A stretch of 64,000 bases of DNA, taken from Aquisalimonas sp. 2447. Lineage in GTDB: Bacteria > Pseudomonadota > Gammaproteobacteria > Nitrococcales > Aquisalimonadaceae. The position numbers and the translations under genes are program-made. The stretch spans positions 1,022,501 to 1,086,500 of the forward strand of contig NZ_CP050695.1 of assembly GCF_012044895.1 (NCBI RefSeq), given 5' to 3'. The number at the start of each line of letters is the position of its first letter. The stretch's first letter is position 1. Below are positions 46,862 to 55,472 of this stretch, one piece after another. Below the pieces are notes generated by a model. It had not been told where the DNA came from. It did no database searches and saw only the letters and a program-made list of their open reading frames with translations.

Positions 46862-47305
46862 ATGATCGAGAGTCTGCACAAAGTCGTTGATTCGGAGTTT
46901 CGCCTGGCGGTGCTCGAGACCACCGAGCCGGATCGCGTGGTCGAGGCCTTCAAGCGTCTGACCCTCACCACCGGACGTGCCGTCTATGGCTGGTCCCCCA
47001 ACGACGGGCTGTACCGCCTGGGCACAGAGCGGATTTTCATTCCCCACACCCGCAGTCTTACCGATGCGTTAGGCTATGTGGCCGCCAGCCGCCACTACGG
47101 CATCTACCTGGTTCGGGACTTCCACAATGCCCTGGAGAAGCCCAGCGTCCAGCGGGCCTTCCAGCGGATTCTCGCCAAGGATGACGATGTCCGGCGCCTG
47201 GTGCTGATGCTGGGGTCCGACGTCGCCATTCCCGAGGCGCTGCGCGGGCAGCTGGCACGTATTCGCCACAACACCGCGCGCCAGGGCACCACGGGCAGCA
47301 GCTGA
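46862..47305 (+). CDS. Small protein resembling the N-domain of Ycf46-type AAA proteins
   Basis: 147-aa soluble protein without a signal peptide. It matches in pattern the region that precedes the AAA domain in Ycf46-like ATPases: a fold with VVDSEFRLAVLETTEPDRVVEAFKRL, then VYGWSPNDGLYRL, and YGIYLVRDFHNALE, RRLVLMLGSDVAIPEALRG. There the ATPase domain would follow; here the chain stops. Pattern recognition only, moderate certainty. Start ATG at 46862 with AAGGGA about 6 bases upstream. Stands alone, convergent with the next gene. Confidence 0.6.
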   Translation: MIESLHKVVDSEFRLAVLETTEPDRVVEAFKRLTLTTGRAVYGWSPNDGLYRLGTERIFIPHTRSLTDALGYVAASRHYGIYLVRDFHNALEKPSVQRAFQRILAKDDDVRRLVLMLGSDVAIPEALRGQLARIRHNTARQGTTGSS

Positions 47306-47319
47306 AAATGCGGCGTTTC

Positions 47320-47544
47320 TCAGCGATCCACGGCCTCGCAACGCACCGAGGGGCGTTCGCCCCGCTGGTAGTAAGGATGCTGGCGCTTCATGTCCGTGAG
47401 CCGTCGATCGCGCTCCTCCTCGGTGGCGAACCAGCGATAGGCCTCCCAGTCGGGCCCCAGCAGGTGCTCGCCGCGCCGCGGATCCCCTTCCGGTAGCGTC
47501 ATGCGGATGCCGAAGCGCTTTTCGGTGCTCTCGTTGCTGCTCAT
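47320..47544 (-). CDS. Conserved-looking small hypothetical protein
   Basis: 74-aa hydrophilic protein, unrecognised. It has charged and aromatic residues (GEHLLGPDWEAYRWFATEEERD), a single Cys near the C-terminus and no membrane segment. Considered real because its ATG overlaps the yciK-like stop (47541-47544), it has normal codon use, and it ends 15 bp from a convergent neighbour. No function can be offered. Confidence 0.6.
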   Translation of the reverse strand: MSSNESTEKRFGIRMTLPEGDPRRGEHLLGPDWEAYRWFATEEERDRRLTDMKRQHPYYQRGERPSVRCEAVDR

Positions 47545-48347
47545 GATGTCGTCCCGTCCATTCCGTCGTTCTCTGACACTGTCAACCGAGCGCCTTGCAG
47601 CCCGTCCCCCTCGGGGCCAAGCGGGTAGAGCAGTAGAGGCGCCACTCGTTCCGGTTGCGGCAGCGCCGCGGCGTCTTCACCCGGGTAGCACTGTCGCCGC
47701 AGGGCCGTGTTGACCACGCCGGGATCCACGCTCATGACCCGCACCGGGCTGCGCTTGCCCAGCTCGTCGGCCAGCGTTTCCATGATGCCTTCCTGGCCGA
47801 ACTTGGACACCCCGTAGGCGCCCCAGAAGGCCCGGCCCCGCCGGCCGGCGCGGTCGCTGACGAACAGGATTCGCCCCTGTTGCGAGCGCTGAAGCAGGCC
47901 GAGCAGCGCATGGTTGAGCAGGAACGGCGCGTTGATATTGACGTGCAGCGTGCGCGCCCAGAGCTCCGGGTCATACTGGTACATGGGCGAGAGCTCGCCC
48001 AGCATGGCCGCGTTGTGGATCAGGACGTCCAGGCGACCGAACTCCCGGTCCAGGCTCGAGGCAAGCTCCAGGTATTCGGCCGGACCCACGCCTTCCAGAT
48101 TCAGCGGGTACAGGGCAGCCTGGGGATAGCCTGCCTGTTCGATTTCGTCGTAGACCGCTTCCAGTTTCTTCAGGTCCTTGTCCAGCAGGACCACGGTGGC
48201 CCCCCGGGCGGCGCAGGCGAGCGCCAGGCCGCGCCCGAGGCCAGCGGCGGCGCCGGTGATCAGCACCACCCGGTGGGCCAGGAGGTCGTCGGCGGGCTTG
48301 TAGTCCCGCGGGATGGCGACTTCGCGCCGTGTCTGTTCCTGAGTCAT
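47541..48347 (-). CDS. YciK-like SDR oxidoreductase
   Basis: 268-aa short-chain dehydrogenase/reductase. It has the cofactor motif TGAAAGLGRGLAL (about residues 30-42), NNAG replaced by HNAAM, the catalytic Ser in FVSDRAGR and the YGVSK pair near 178-182. The start ATG at 48347 overlaps the preceding gene's stop (ATGA). Its place beside the squalene-synthase-like gene, HAD phosphatase and ubiG matches yciK in pseudomonad gyrA regions (PA3173, from memory). The physiological substrate is unknown. Confidence 0.85.
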   Translation of the reverse strand: MTQEQTRREVAIPRDYKPADDLLAHRVVLITGAAAGLGRGLALACAARGATVVLLDKDLKKLEAVYDEIEQAGYPQAALYPLNLEGVGPAEYLELASSLDREFGRLDVLIHNAAMLGELSPMYQYDPELWARTLHVNINAPFLLNHALLGLLQRSQQGRILFVSDRAGRRGRAFWGAYGVSKFGQEGIMETLADELGKRSPVRVMSVDPGVVNTALRRQCYPGEDAAALPQPERVAPLLLYPLGPEGDGLQGARLTVSENDGMDGTTS

Positions 48348-49204
48348 GCTCCTGCCTTTCTGCTGAGCCGTTGCTGGCGACGTGCCGTGCGCCAGGCGAT
48401 CCACAGTCGCCGCAGGGGCGTGAGTTCGAACCCCCGTTCCAGCAGCGGGAAATTGTCCTGCGCCATCTCCCGGAGCAGCGCCCGGTCCAGCGCGGCGAGG
48501 ATGATACCACTGCGGAGTCGTTCCCGCTCGACGTCGGCCAGGTGGCCGTCGGCCTGGTCCAGAAAGGTCAGGATGCGGTCCGCCTGTTCCCGGAACACGG
48601 TCCGCAGCGCCGGAGAGGTCTGCTGCTGGAGCAGGGCTTCGCGCTGAAGCCCGGCGCTCTCGAGTTCGTCCTCGGGGATGTAGACTCGGCCGGCGCGGGC
48701 ATCCCGGCGCACGCTGAGCAGTCGCCGGCGCAGGGTCAGGGCCATGCCCAGGTCGTGGGCGAAACGCGCGCTCTGCGCACTATCAGTGCCGGCAACACCG
48801 GTGAGCAGTGACGCCAGGCCGCCGCCGGTACGGTGGCAGTAGACCGCCAGTTCCCGGAAGCTCGGATAGACGTTGTAGCTCAGATCCATGGCGGCGCCCT
48901 GGATGATTTCCCGGAACGTCTCCGCGGGCAGGGCATGGGTGTCGATGGCCGGCGTCAGGGCCTGGCTGACCGGGTGGCGGGGCTGGCCGTCGAACAGGCG
49001 TTGCAGTTCCTCGCGCCACCAGTTCAGCTTGACCTCGCCCACCGCCGCATCGGAGACCTCGTCGGGAATCTCCGTAATCTCGGCGTGAAAGGCGTGCACG
49101 GCGAGCAGGGCGTGATGCTGTGTCTCGGGGGCGAAGCGCAGGGCGTAATAGACCGCCGAGCCGGGGCTGGCCACTTTCTGGCGGCAGTATTCCAGTGGGT
49201 CCAT
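48344..49204 (-). CDS. Squalene/phytoene synthase-like protein with degenerate active site
   Basis: 286-aa all-helical protein of the trans-isoprenyl diphosphate synthase (head-to-head) family. The first Asp-rich motif, DxxxD in active enzymes, reads EITEI near residue 42. The second region reads YCHRTGGGLASLL near 135, without the usual DxxxD. KLNWWREEL near 60 and RVYIPEDEL near 180 are kept. This pattern resembles NDUFAF6-type members that are thought not to be synthases. Start ATG at 49204; overlaps yciK by 4 bp. Assignment as an active squalene synthase is doubtful. Confidence 0.75.
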   Translation of the reverse strand: MDPLEYCRQKVASPGSAVYYALRFAPETQHHALLAVHAFHAEITEIPDEVSDAAVGEVKLNWWREELQRLFDGQPRHPVSQALTPAIDTHALPAETFREIIQGAAMDLSYNVYPSFRELAVYCHRTGGGLASLLTGVAGTDSAQSARFAHDLGMALTLRRRLLSVRRDARAGRVYIPEDELESAGLQREALLQQQTSPALRTVFREQADRILTFLDQADGHLADVERERLRSGIILAALDRALLREMAQDNFPLLERGFELTPLRRLWIAWRTARRQQRLSRKAGA

Positions 49205-49329
49205 GATGCGTCTCCGACGACGGTGAATGCGCTGCACTCAAAATGGCGCCGATTGTAACGTCTCGACGCAGCCTTTGCGGGGGTGGACTTCAGGAAAAAG
49301 CGGAGCCGTTGCCCGAGGGCAGGGCGCAC

Positions 49330-50100
49330 TCAGCGGGGGGAGGGAAGGGTCAGCCAGCGAGTCAGCTCGCCCGGGTGGCCGATGAGGCCATCGGCGCCCC
49401 AGTAGGTCGGCCTGTCCTCGCCGGTAATGTATCCGAACAGGGCGACCACCGTCGCCGTGCCGGCAAGCCGACCGGCGCTGACGTCCCGCCGGGCATCGCC
49501 CACCACCACTGCCTGTTCGGGAGCGATATCCAGGAGTTCGCAGGCGTGGGTGACGGGCCGTGGGTCGGGCTTGCGGTGCTGGACCGAATCGCCACTGACG
49601 ATACAGGCTGCCCGCCGCGCCAGATCCAGGTCCCGCAGCAGCGGTTCCGTGAGCCAGCCGGGCTTGTTGGTGACCACTCCCCAGCGCAGGCCGGCGGCGT
49701 CGAGGCTGTCCAGCAGCGCCGGGATGCCGTCGAAGGGGCGGGTCAGCTCGCTGACGCGGTCGCGGTAGAGTGCCAGGAAGCGCTGACGCAGCGGCTCCAT
49801 GCGCGGGTCATTCGGGGCAAGGTCGAAACTGCGGGCGATCATGGCCGCACTGCCGTGGGACACCACCGAGGCGTAATAGCCGGGGGGCAATTGCGGGCGC
49901 GCGTGTTCGCTCAGCAGCGCGTTGGCCGCACCGATGAGGTCCGGGGCGGTGTCCAGCAGAGTGCCATCCAGGTCGAACAGCACGGTGTCCATGGCCGGGG
50001 GCTGCAAATGCCGGCTGCCCGGCGTGCTGACCGGGTCGTCAGCGGTGGGGGCAGAGCCGCTGGCCATTGTCTGTGTCGGACAGGGGGGCGTGTAGAGCAT
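49330..50100 (-). CDS. HAD-family phosphatase (Gph/MupP-like)
   Basis: 256-aa haloacid dehalogenase phosphatase. It has the nucleophile motif FDLDGTLLDT near residue 42, VTNKPGW near 145, Lys in HRKPDPRP near 180, and VVVGDARRDVSAG near 200. Annotations usually read phosphoglycolate phosphatase, but the location next to ubiG and yciK is that of Pseudomonas MupP (PA3172), an N-acetylmuramate-6-phosphate phosphatase. The ATG at 50100 (or GTG 50103) overlaps the ubiG stop and has GGAGG 9 (or 6) bases upstream; the ATG at 49992 gives the usual length but lacks a site. Thus about 36 extra N-terminal residues are likely. Confidence 0.85.
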   Translation of the reverse strand: MLYTPPCPTQTMASGSAPTADDPVSTPGSRHLQPPAMDTVLFDLDGTLLDTAPDLIGAANALLSEHARPQLPPGYYASVVSHGSAAMIARSFDLAPNDPRMEPLRQRFLALYRDRVSELTRPFDGIPALLDSLDAAGLRWGVVTNKPGWLTEPLLRDLDLARRAACIVSGDSVQHRKPDPRPVTHACELLDIAPEQAVVVGDARRDVSAGRLAGTATVVALFGYITGEDRPTYWGADGLIGHPGELTRWLTLPSPR

Positions 50101-50819
50101 CACGACTGTCCTCCGTCGGTCCGTGTGCAGTGGGTCATGTAGTTGACGTCGGTGTTGTCGGTGAGCCGGTATTCGCGGGTCGCGGGGTTGTAAGTGAGGC
50201 CGATGAGGTCATCCAGGCATGCACCGCTCCGTCGACACCAGGCTGCCAGTTCCGATGGCCGGATGAAGGCGCCATGGTCGTGGGTTCCCCGCGGCAGTAG
50301 GCCGAGCACGTACTCGGCACCGACAATGGCGTACAACCACGACTTCGCGTTGCGATTCAGGGTGGAGAAGAACAGGTGGCCACCGGGGCGGGTCAGGCGG
50401 ATACAGGCATCCACCACCGAGGCCGGGTCGGGGACGTGTTCCAGCATTTCCATGCAGGTGACCACGTCGAAAGCGCCCGGCATCTCGTCGGCCAGCGCCT
50501 CCACCGTGATTTCCCGGTAGCTGACGTCCGCTTCGGTTTCCAGTGCATGCAGGGAGGCGACGTCCAGGGATTCCCGTCCCAGATCGATGCCGGTGACCCG
50601 GGCACCCTGGTGTGCCATGGCCTCGCTGAGAATGCCGCCGCCGCAGCCCACGTCCAGAACCGCCTGGCCGGCGAGCGCTGTATGGCGCTGGATGTAGTCC
50701 AGGCGTAGCGGATTGATGGCATGCAGGGGCTGGAATTCGCTTTCGGGATCCCACCAACGACTTGCCGCCTCCGAGAACTTGCGGATTTCCTCTGCGTTGG
50801 CGTTGGTGCGATATTCCAT
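50100..50819 (-). CDS. ubiG: Ubiquinone biosynthesis O-methyltransferase UbiG
   Basis: 239-aa SAM-dependent methyltransferase acting twice in ubiquinone synthesis. It opens [26 protein letters not shown], followed by the SAM motif [13 protein letters not shown] near residue 52. EMLEHVPDP is near 120 and [12 protein letters not shown] near 180; all are family hallmarks. ATG at 50819 chosen because upstream codons overlap mtaD and are not UbiG-like. Between mtaD (62 bp upstream) and the HAD gene (1-bp overlap). Confidence 0.94.
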   Translation of the reverse strand: MEYRTNANAEEIRKFSEAASRWWDPESEFQPLHAINPLRLDYIQRHTALAGQAVLDVGCGGGILSEAMAHQGARVTGIDLGRESLDVASLHALETEADVSYREITVEALADEMPGAFDVVTCMEMLEHVPDPASVVDACIRLTRPGGHLFFSTLNRNAKSWLYAIVGAEYVLGLLPRGTHDHGAFIRPSELAAWCRRSGACLDDLIGLTYNPATREYRLTDNTDVNYMTHCTRTDGGQS

Positions 50820-50881
50820 GCTGCCCTTATGACTGATGCCGGGAGAGGCGAAGCGGACCCGACAGACTGTCGATGATTCTA

Positions 50882-52201
50882 TCATGCGTTGGCCCTGAGT
50901 TTATCCTGCCAGGCGTGCAGCCGAGTGAGAATGCGGTCACGATCCAGCGTCAGGAGTTCACGATGGTGGACCACCTGGCGGCCTGCCACCCAGACGTTGG
51001 TGACCTGGTGGCGGCCGGTGCTGTAGATCAGCTGTGACAGTGGGTGGTAGACGGGTTGTGACTCCAGTACCCCCAGGTCGACGGCGGTGATGTCCGCCGC
51101 CTTGCCCGGCTCCAGCGAGCCGATTTCACTGTCGCGCCCCAGTGCTCGGGCCGCGTTGATGGTGGCCATGGCAAGGACGTCCTCGGCGCGCAGGGCGGCG
51201 GCGTCGCCGGCGACGACCTTGCCCAGCAGGGCAGCGGAGCGCATCTCGCCGAACATGTCCAGGTCGTTGTTGCTGGCCACGCCGTCGGTGCCCAGGGCGA
51301 CGTTGACACCGGCATCCACGAGTTTCTGCACGGGGCAGCAGCCGCTGGCCAGCTTGAGGTTGGCCTCGGGGCAGTGGAGGACGTGGGAGCCCGTCTCTGC
51401 CAGGCGACGGATTTCATCATCGGTGAGCTGGGTCATGTGCACGGCGAGGAAGCCGGGGTTGAGCATGTCGTTGGCGTCCAGCCGGGCCAGAGGGCGCTCG
51501 CCGGTGCTGTCGACGCTCATCTGGACTTCGTCGGCGGTCTCGTGGACGTGGATGTGTACGGGCACTTCCAGCTCATTGGCCAGGGTGTTCACACGCCCGA
51601 GATTCTCTTCGCTGACCGTATAGGGGGCGTGGGGCGTGAACGCCGTGCTCACCAGCGGATCGTTGCGCCAGGCGTCGTGCAGGGCCAGGCCCTTGTTGAT
51701 GTAGTCGTCGGGGCCGTCGGCGTACTGGGTGGGGAAGTCGAACAGGATCATCCCCGCCGTGACCCGCATCCCGGCGCGGCTGCAGACGCGGGCGGTGACT
51801 TCAGGGTAGAAGTACATGTCGTTGAAGCAGGTCACGCCGCCGGCCATCATTTCGGCGACCGCGGCCTCGACGCCGTCCTGGCAGAACTCGGGGCTGACGT
51901 GGGCGGCCTCGGCGGGGAAGATGTGCTCCTTGAGCCAGGTCATCAGCGGCAGGTCGTCGGCAATACCGCGCAGGAGGTTCATGGCGGCATGGGTGTGGGC
52001 GTTGATCAGCCCGGGGATGACGGCGTGGTCCGGGAGGTCGTGGACATGCTCCGCCTGGTAGCGCGTCGTGGCGTCCGCGGTGGGCAAAATGTCCAGGATT
52101 CGCCCGTCGCGCACCGCCACGCTGTGATGGTCGAGCACGGTATTCGCGGGTTGCACGGGGATGACCCAGCGCGCATTGATGAGGGTGTCGATGTGTTCCA
52201 T
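50882..52201 (-). CDS. mtaD: TRZ/ATZ amidohydrolase, probable 5-methylthioadenosine/SAH deaminase
   Basis: 439-aa metal-dependent hydrolase. Zinc ligands are HTHAAMNLL (near residue 65), [10 protein letters not shown] (near 210), and the catalytic Asp in [14 protein letters not shown] (near 300). Pathway context supports MTA/SAH deaminase: the divergent neighbour is mtnA of methionine salvage. ATG at 52201 follows AGGGGAA by about 8 bases. The same pairing with ubiG is seen in pseudomonads. Guanine or chlorohydrolase activity cannot be excluded by sequence alone. Confidence 0.85.
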   Translation of the reverse strand: MEHIDTLINARWVIPVQPANTVLDHHSVAVRDGRILDILPTADATTRYQAEHVHDLPDHAVIPGLINAHTHAAMNLLRGIADDLPLMTWLKEHIFPAEAAHVSPEFCQDGVEAAVAEMMAGGVTCFNDMYFYPEVTARVCSRAGMRVTAGMILFDFPTQYADGPDDYINKGLALHDAWRNDPLVSTAFTPHAPYTVSEENLGRVNTLANELEVPVHIHVHETADEVQMSVDSTGERPLARLDANDMLNPGFLAVHMTQLTDDEIRRLAETGSHVLHCPEANLKLASGCCPVQKLVDAGVNVALGTDGVASNNDLDMFGEMRSAALLGKVVAGDAAALRAEDVLAMATINAARALGRDSEIGSLEPGKAADITAVDLGVLESQPVYHPLSQLIYSTGRHQVTNVWVAGRQVVHHRELLTLDRDRILTRLHAWQDKLRANA

Positions 52202-52459
52202 TGCGTGTTCCCCTGCCATGACTGTGCTGTGCTTCAAGGCCATGCATCATCACCCGAAGGGGCGTGTGCGACAATGGGGCGGACTGATTAAAGGCAGGGG
52301 CTTCTTCCGGGGCCCGGGCAGGGGGGCAGTGATCCCGGACACGCTGTGAATACATCCCTGTACGCTCGGCTCCAGCCATCCATGGCTGGAGACGGTCCGG
52401 GATCACTGTCCCCCTGCCCGGGCGTGCCAGCACCCTTGTCTCCAACGGAACCGCGAATC
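52202..52459. other. Divergent mtaD-mtnA space
   Basis: 258 bp without a gene. The family-2 element occupies 52312-52423, leaving 36 bp before the mtnA ATG and 110 bp before the mtaD start. No methionine-type riboswitch (SAM-I to SAM-V) or S-box sequence was recognised. Confidence 0.65.
52312..52423. repeat. Family-2 hairpin element, copy 2
   Basis: 112 bp, exactly the length of copy 1. Arms are 28 bp (52312-52339 and 52396-52423, one mismatch). The shared core start CACGCTGTGAATACATCCC is followed by a 9-bp stem CTCCAGCCA with loop TCCA, then GACGG. The stem sequence differs from copy 1 but pairs perfectly. Confidence 0.88.
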
Positions 52460-53530
52460 ATGACCGACTTCGACACCATCCGCCCCGTCCATTGGGCTGA
52501 CGACCACCTGGCGCTGCTGGATCAACGGCTGCTACCGGGGGAGACGCGCTGGCTGCGCTGCGATTCCGCCGACGCGGTGGCGGACGCCATCCGCGCCATG
52601 GTGGTGCGTGGTGCGCCGGCCATCGGCATTGCCGCAGCCTTCGGGGCGGTGCTGGCGGCGCGGGAAGCGGTGGCCGCGGCGCCGACGGACTGGCGTGGGC
52701 ATTTGCGTGTGGCGCTGGAGCGTCTTGAGGGCGCGCGGCCTACGGCGGTGAATCTGCGCTGGGCGCTGCAGCGCCAGAGCGCGCGCCTTGAGGGTGATCC
52801 GCCTGATCCTGCGTCGGTATTGCTGGCGGAGGCGGAGGCCATTGCCACGGAGGATCTCGCGGCCAACCGGCGCATGGGCGAACTCGGGGCGGCGCTGATC
52901 ACCAAGCCCGGCGGTGTCCTTACCCATTGCAATACCGGCTCCCTGGCGACGGCCGGCTATGGCACGGCGCTAGGGGTGATCCGCAGTGGCTGGGCGGCGG
53001 GGTGCATCACGCGGGTGTTTGCGGATGAGACGCGGCCCTGGCTGCAGGGGGCGCGCCTGACGGCCTGGGAGCTGTTGCAGGACGGCATCCCGGTGGAGCT
53101 GCTGGCCGACGGCGCGGCGCCGGCGCTGCTGCGTACCGGGGCGGTCAGCTGGGTGATCGTCGGCGCGGATCGGGTGACGGCCAATGGCGACGTGGCCAAC
53201 AAGATCGGCACCTATGCGCTGGCCATTGCCGCGCGCCACCATGACGTCGGCTTCATGGTGGTGGCGCCGCGTTCCACGGTGGACATGGCAACCCCGGATG
53301 GTGATGCCATTACTATCGAGACCCGCGATGCCGACGAGCTTTTGTCGCTTGGCGGGCAACGGGTGGCCGCACCCGGTGCCGGTGCCTGGAATCCCGTGTT
53401 CGATGTAACTCCGGCGGCCCTTGTGGACGCCCTCGTGACTGAGCAGGGCGTGGTGCATTCCCCCGACGCCGGGCGCATGGCGACTGCATTCGGCGGCGAC
53501 GCGCCGCGGGCGATGCCCGACGCGCCCTGA
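52460..53530 (+). CDS. mtnA: S-methyl-5-thioribose-1-phosphate isomerase
   Basis: 356-aa enzyme of methionine salvage converting MTR-1-P to MTRu-1-P. It has [13 protein letters not shown] near residue 50, the catalytic Cys in [19 protein letters not shown] near 160, [17 protein letters not shown] near 195 and the catalytic Asp in [18 protein letters not shown] near 240. ATG at 52460 lies 36 bp after the hairpin element. Upstream in-frame codons fall inside the repeat and are not coding. Complete and intact; mtnB-D are not in the window. Confidence 0.94.
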   Translation: MTDFDTIRPVHWADDHLALLDQRLLPGETRWLRCDSADAVADAIRAMVVRGAPAIGIAAAFGAVLAAREAVAAAPTDWRGHLRVALERLEGARPTAVNLRWALQRQSARLEGDPPDPASVLLAEAEAIATEDLAANRRMGELGAALITKPGGVLTHCNTGSLATAGYGTALGVIRSGWAAGCITRVFADETRPWLQGARLTAWELLQDGIPVELLADGAAPALLRTGAVSWVIVGADRVTANGDVANKIGTYALAIAARHHDVGFMVVAPRSTVDMATPDGDAITIETRDADELLSLGGQRVAAPGAGAWNPVFDVTPAALVDALVTEQGVVHSPDAGRMATAFGGDAPRAMPDAP

Positions 53531-53579
53531 TCGGGTAGAGTGTGGCGCCTGCGCCGCATGCACGGGAGGCGAACGCGGG

Positions 53580-54446
53580 ATGACAGCTTCACTTCTGGGG
53601 GTCGGCCTCTACGTCGATGCTGCCAACATCCAGATCAATGGCGGCTTCGGCATGCAGTACGACGTCCTGCGCCGTTTCGCCTGCCGCGGGCATGCGGAGC
53701 CCGTGCGGCTGAACGCCTACATGATCTATGACGCCGAGCGCGCGGCCCGGGACCGGCAGTACGCCAACGGCACCAGCAATTTCTTCGCCTCGGTGCGGGA
53801 ATACGGCTTCAAGGTCAACGTCAAGAACTACCGCTGGTATCGCGACGACGAGGGGAATGCCTACGCCAAGGCCAACTCCGATCTGGACATGGCGGTGGAC
53901 GCCTTGCTGCAGTCCAGGAACCTGGGGCGAGTGGTGCTGGCCACCGGCGACGGTGATTTTGTTCAGGTGGTCCGGGCGCTTCAGAACCAGGGCTGCCGTG
54001 TGGAGGTGCTGGCCTTTGACAACGTGTCCCAGGCGTTGCGGCGGGAGGCGGACGTGTTCGTCTCCGGCTATACGGTGCCGGACCTGCTGCCGCCGCGCGG
54101 CGGCGAGGCGGGTGTGGCCTGGGGGCAGTCGGGTTCGCGGGTCCGCGGTATCTGCTATCACTACAAGCCCGATGGCTTCGGTTTCATGCGCTTCCTCACC
54201 ACCATCTCGGATCAGCTGTGGATTACCGATACCCGTGATCCGCAGTCGCCCTATGCGTCGGCCTTCTTCCGGGACAGCGACTTGCCGGGCGGCGTGCGGC
54301 CGGGGGATCTGCCCAGCCACAATCGGATCTTCGAGTTCGATGTGGTGGCGTCAACGGTGAAGGAGGGTGGTCTGCAGGCTGCCAATATTCGGCAGATCTC
54401 CGCCCAGGGTACGCGCCTTGAGAACGGTGATGAGGGCGATGCATGA
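53580..54446 (+). CDS. NYN-domain protein (LabA/DUF88 family)
   Basis: 288-aa protein with an N-terminal PIN-like NYN domain, predicted metal-dependent RNase. Asp residues lie in LYVDAANI (about residue 13), KANSDLDMAVDALL (about 100), and ATGDGDFVQVV (about 122), the usual acidic cluster. The C-terminal third (GVAWGQSGSRVRGICYHYKP and later) is not a known domain to me, but contains an OB/cold-shock-like GFGFMRF stretch that may bind RNA. Start ATG at 53580. Overlaps the DUF3301 gene by 4 bp. Function unproven. Confidence 0.82.
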   Translation: MTASLLGVGLYVDAANIQINGGFGMQYDVLRRFACRGHAEPVRLNAYMIYDAERAARDRQYANGTSNFFASVREYGFKVNVKNYRWYRDDEGNAYAKANSDLDMAVDALLQSRNLGRVVLATGDGDFVQVVRALQNQGCRVEVLAFDNVSQALRREADVFVSGYTVPDLLPPRGGEAGVAWGQSGSRVRGICYHYKPDGFGFMRFLTTISDQLWITDTRDPQSPYASAFFRDSDLPGGVRPGDLPSHNRIFEFDVVASTVKEGGLQAANIRQISAQGTRLENGDEGDA

Positions 54447-54790
54447 CCGGCGAGGGGCTGTTGCTGGCGGTGCTGATTCTTGGCGCGCTGGCGTTGGCCT
54501 GGAGCACGTTGATGGCTGCCCAGGAGCAGGCGCGGCGTGGTGCCTCCCGTCGCTGCCGTGATCTCGGGCTGCAGTTCCTGGATGAGAGTCTGGTGCGGGT
54601 GCGTACTCGCCTCGGGCGCGGACGCAACGGCCGGTTGGGGCTGGTGCACTGGTACCGATTCGAGTTTTCCGCAGATGGCAGCCGCCGTCACGGTGGCATC
54701 ATCGAAGTCGCCGGGCGTGCGGTCCGGCGGATTGAAATGGAGCCCTGGCCGCAGCCGGGGGAAGAGCCAAGGCAGGAGGGCGGAGTGTGA
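54443..54790 (+). CDS. DUF3301 family protein
   Basis: 115-aa protein with a single N-terminal membrane span (GLLLAVLILGALALAW, residues 5-22). A cytoplasmic part follows with the family pattern CRDLGLQFLDESLVRVRTRLGR, WYRFEFSADGSRRHGGIIEVAG. Function unknown. Overlaps by 4 bp with both the NYN gene and the cyclophilin gene, so the three are coupled. Confidence 0.8.
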   Translation: MTGEGLLLAVLILGALALAWSTLMAAQEQARRGASRRCRDLGLQFLDESLVRVRTRLGRGRNGRLGLVHWYRFEFSADGSRRHGGIIEVAGRAVRRIEMEPWPQPGEEPRQEGGV

Positions 54791-55377
54791 GCAGAGGGCG
54801 ACGTTCTGTGTGGTGGCTGGCGGCGATTCCCGTCGTCGCCGTTTTGTTGATGGCCGCGCGCCTTGTAAGCGCCGGCGACGAGGAAAAGGAAGCGGATACA
54901 ATGGTTGTTTTCGAGACAAACAAGGGGGATATCACCCTGGAGCTGTTCCCGGAGGAGGCGCCGGTCACTGTGGAGAATTTCCTCCAGTACGTGGACGACG
55001 GCTTCTACGACGGCACCATCTTCCATCGGGTCATCCCCGGTTTCGTGATCCAGGGCGGCGGTTTCGATAGCGACATGAATCAGAAATCCACCCGGGACCC
55101 GATCACCAACGAGGCGGACAACGGCCTGCAGAACAAGCGGGGTTACCTGTCCATGGCGCGCACCCAGCAGGTCAACAGCGCCACCTCGCAGTTCTTCATC
55201 AACCTGGATGACAATGCCTTCCTGGACCATGGCGTGCGTGATTTCGGCTACGCGGTGTTCGCCCGTGTCGTGGAGGGTATGGATGCGGTCGACCGCATTG
55301 CCGAGACGCCCACCGGCAGGCAGGACGTTCCGCAGGAAACCATCAAGGTGGAGAGCGCCCGGCGCGTCGAGCCCTGA
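54787..55377 (+). CDS. Cyclophilin-type peptidylprolyl isomerase with N-terminal signal/anchor
   Basis: 196-aa PPIase. The cyclophilin domain (residues 39-190) has FHRVIPGFVIQGGG near 82, the SQFFINLDDNAFLD stretch near 133 and FGYAVFARVVEGMD near 155. Residues 1-30 (RRSVWWLAAIPVVAVLLMAARLV) form a signal or anchor, so it is likely periplasmic like PpiA. Starting at GTG 54787, overlapping DUF3301; if translation began at the inner ATG 54901 it would be a cytoplasmic PpiB. The coupled GTG is preferred. Confidence 0.87.
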   Translation: MSRGRRSVWWLAAIPVVAVLLMAARLVSAGDEEKEADTMVVFETNKGDITLELFPEEAPVTVENFLQYVDDGFYDGTIFHRVIPGFVIQGGGFDSDMNQKSTRDPITNEADNGLQNKRGYLSMARTQQVNSATSQFFINLDDNAFLDHGVRDFGYAVFARVVEGMDAVDRIAETPTGRQDVPQETIKVESARRVEP

Positions 55378-55382
55378 AGAGT

Positions 55383-55410
55383 CCGGCGCAGCCCTGAGCG
55401 GCTGCGCCGG
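55383..55410 (+). terminator. Hairpin after the cyclophilin gene
   Basis: Perfect 11-bp stem CCGGCGCAGCC with loop CTGAGC, beginning 5 bp after the stop. There is no strong T-run, but stem and position fit a terminator. Confidence 0.6.
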
Positions 55411-55463
55411 CCCGGGATGCCAGCAGGCCAGTCCGCGGCGCCCATGCCGATGCGCTCATGCTG

Positions 55464-55472
55464 TGGTATGAT
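55464..55472 (+). promoter_or_regulatory. Candidate extended -10 of gyrA
   Basis: TG-G-TATGAT is an extended -10 with a near-consensus hexamer, about 170 bp before the gyrA ATG. No good -35 lies 17 bp upstream, as is common with extended -10 promoters. Confidence 0.45.

Noticed and set aside
52202-52459. SAM riboswitch upstream of mtnA
   Set aside because: No SAM-I to SAM-V consensus seen. The paired structure is explained by the family-2 repeat, also found after efp.
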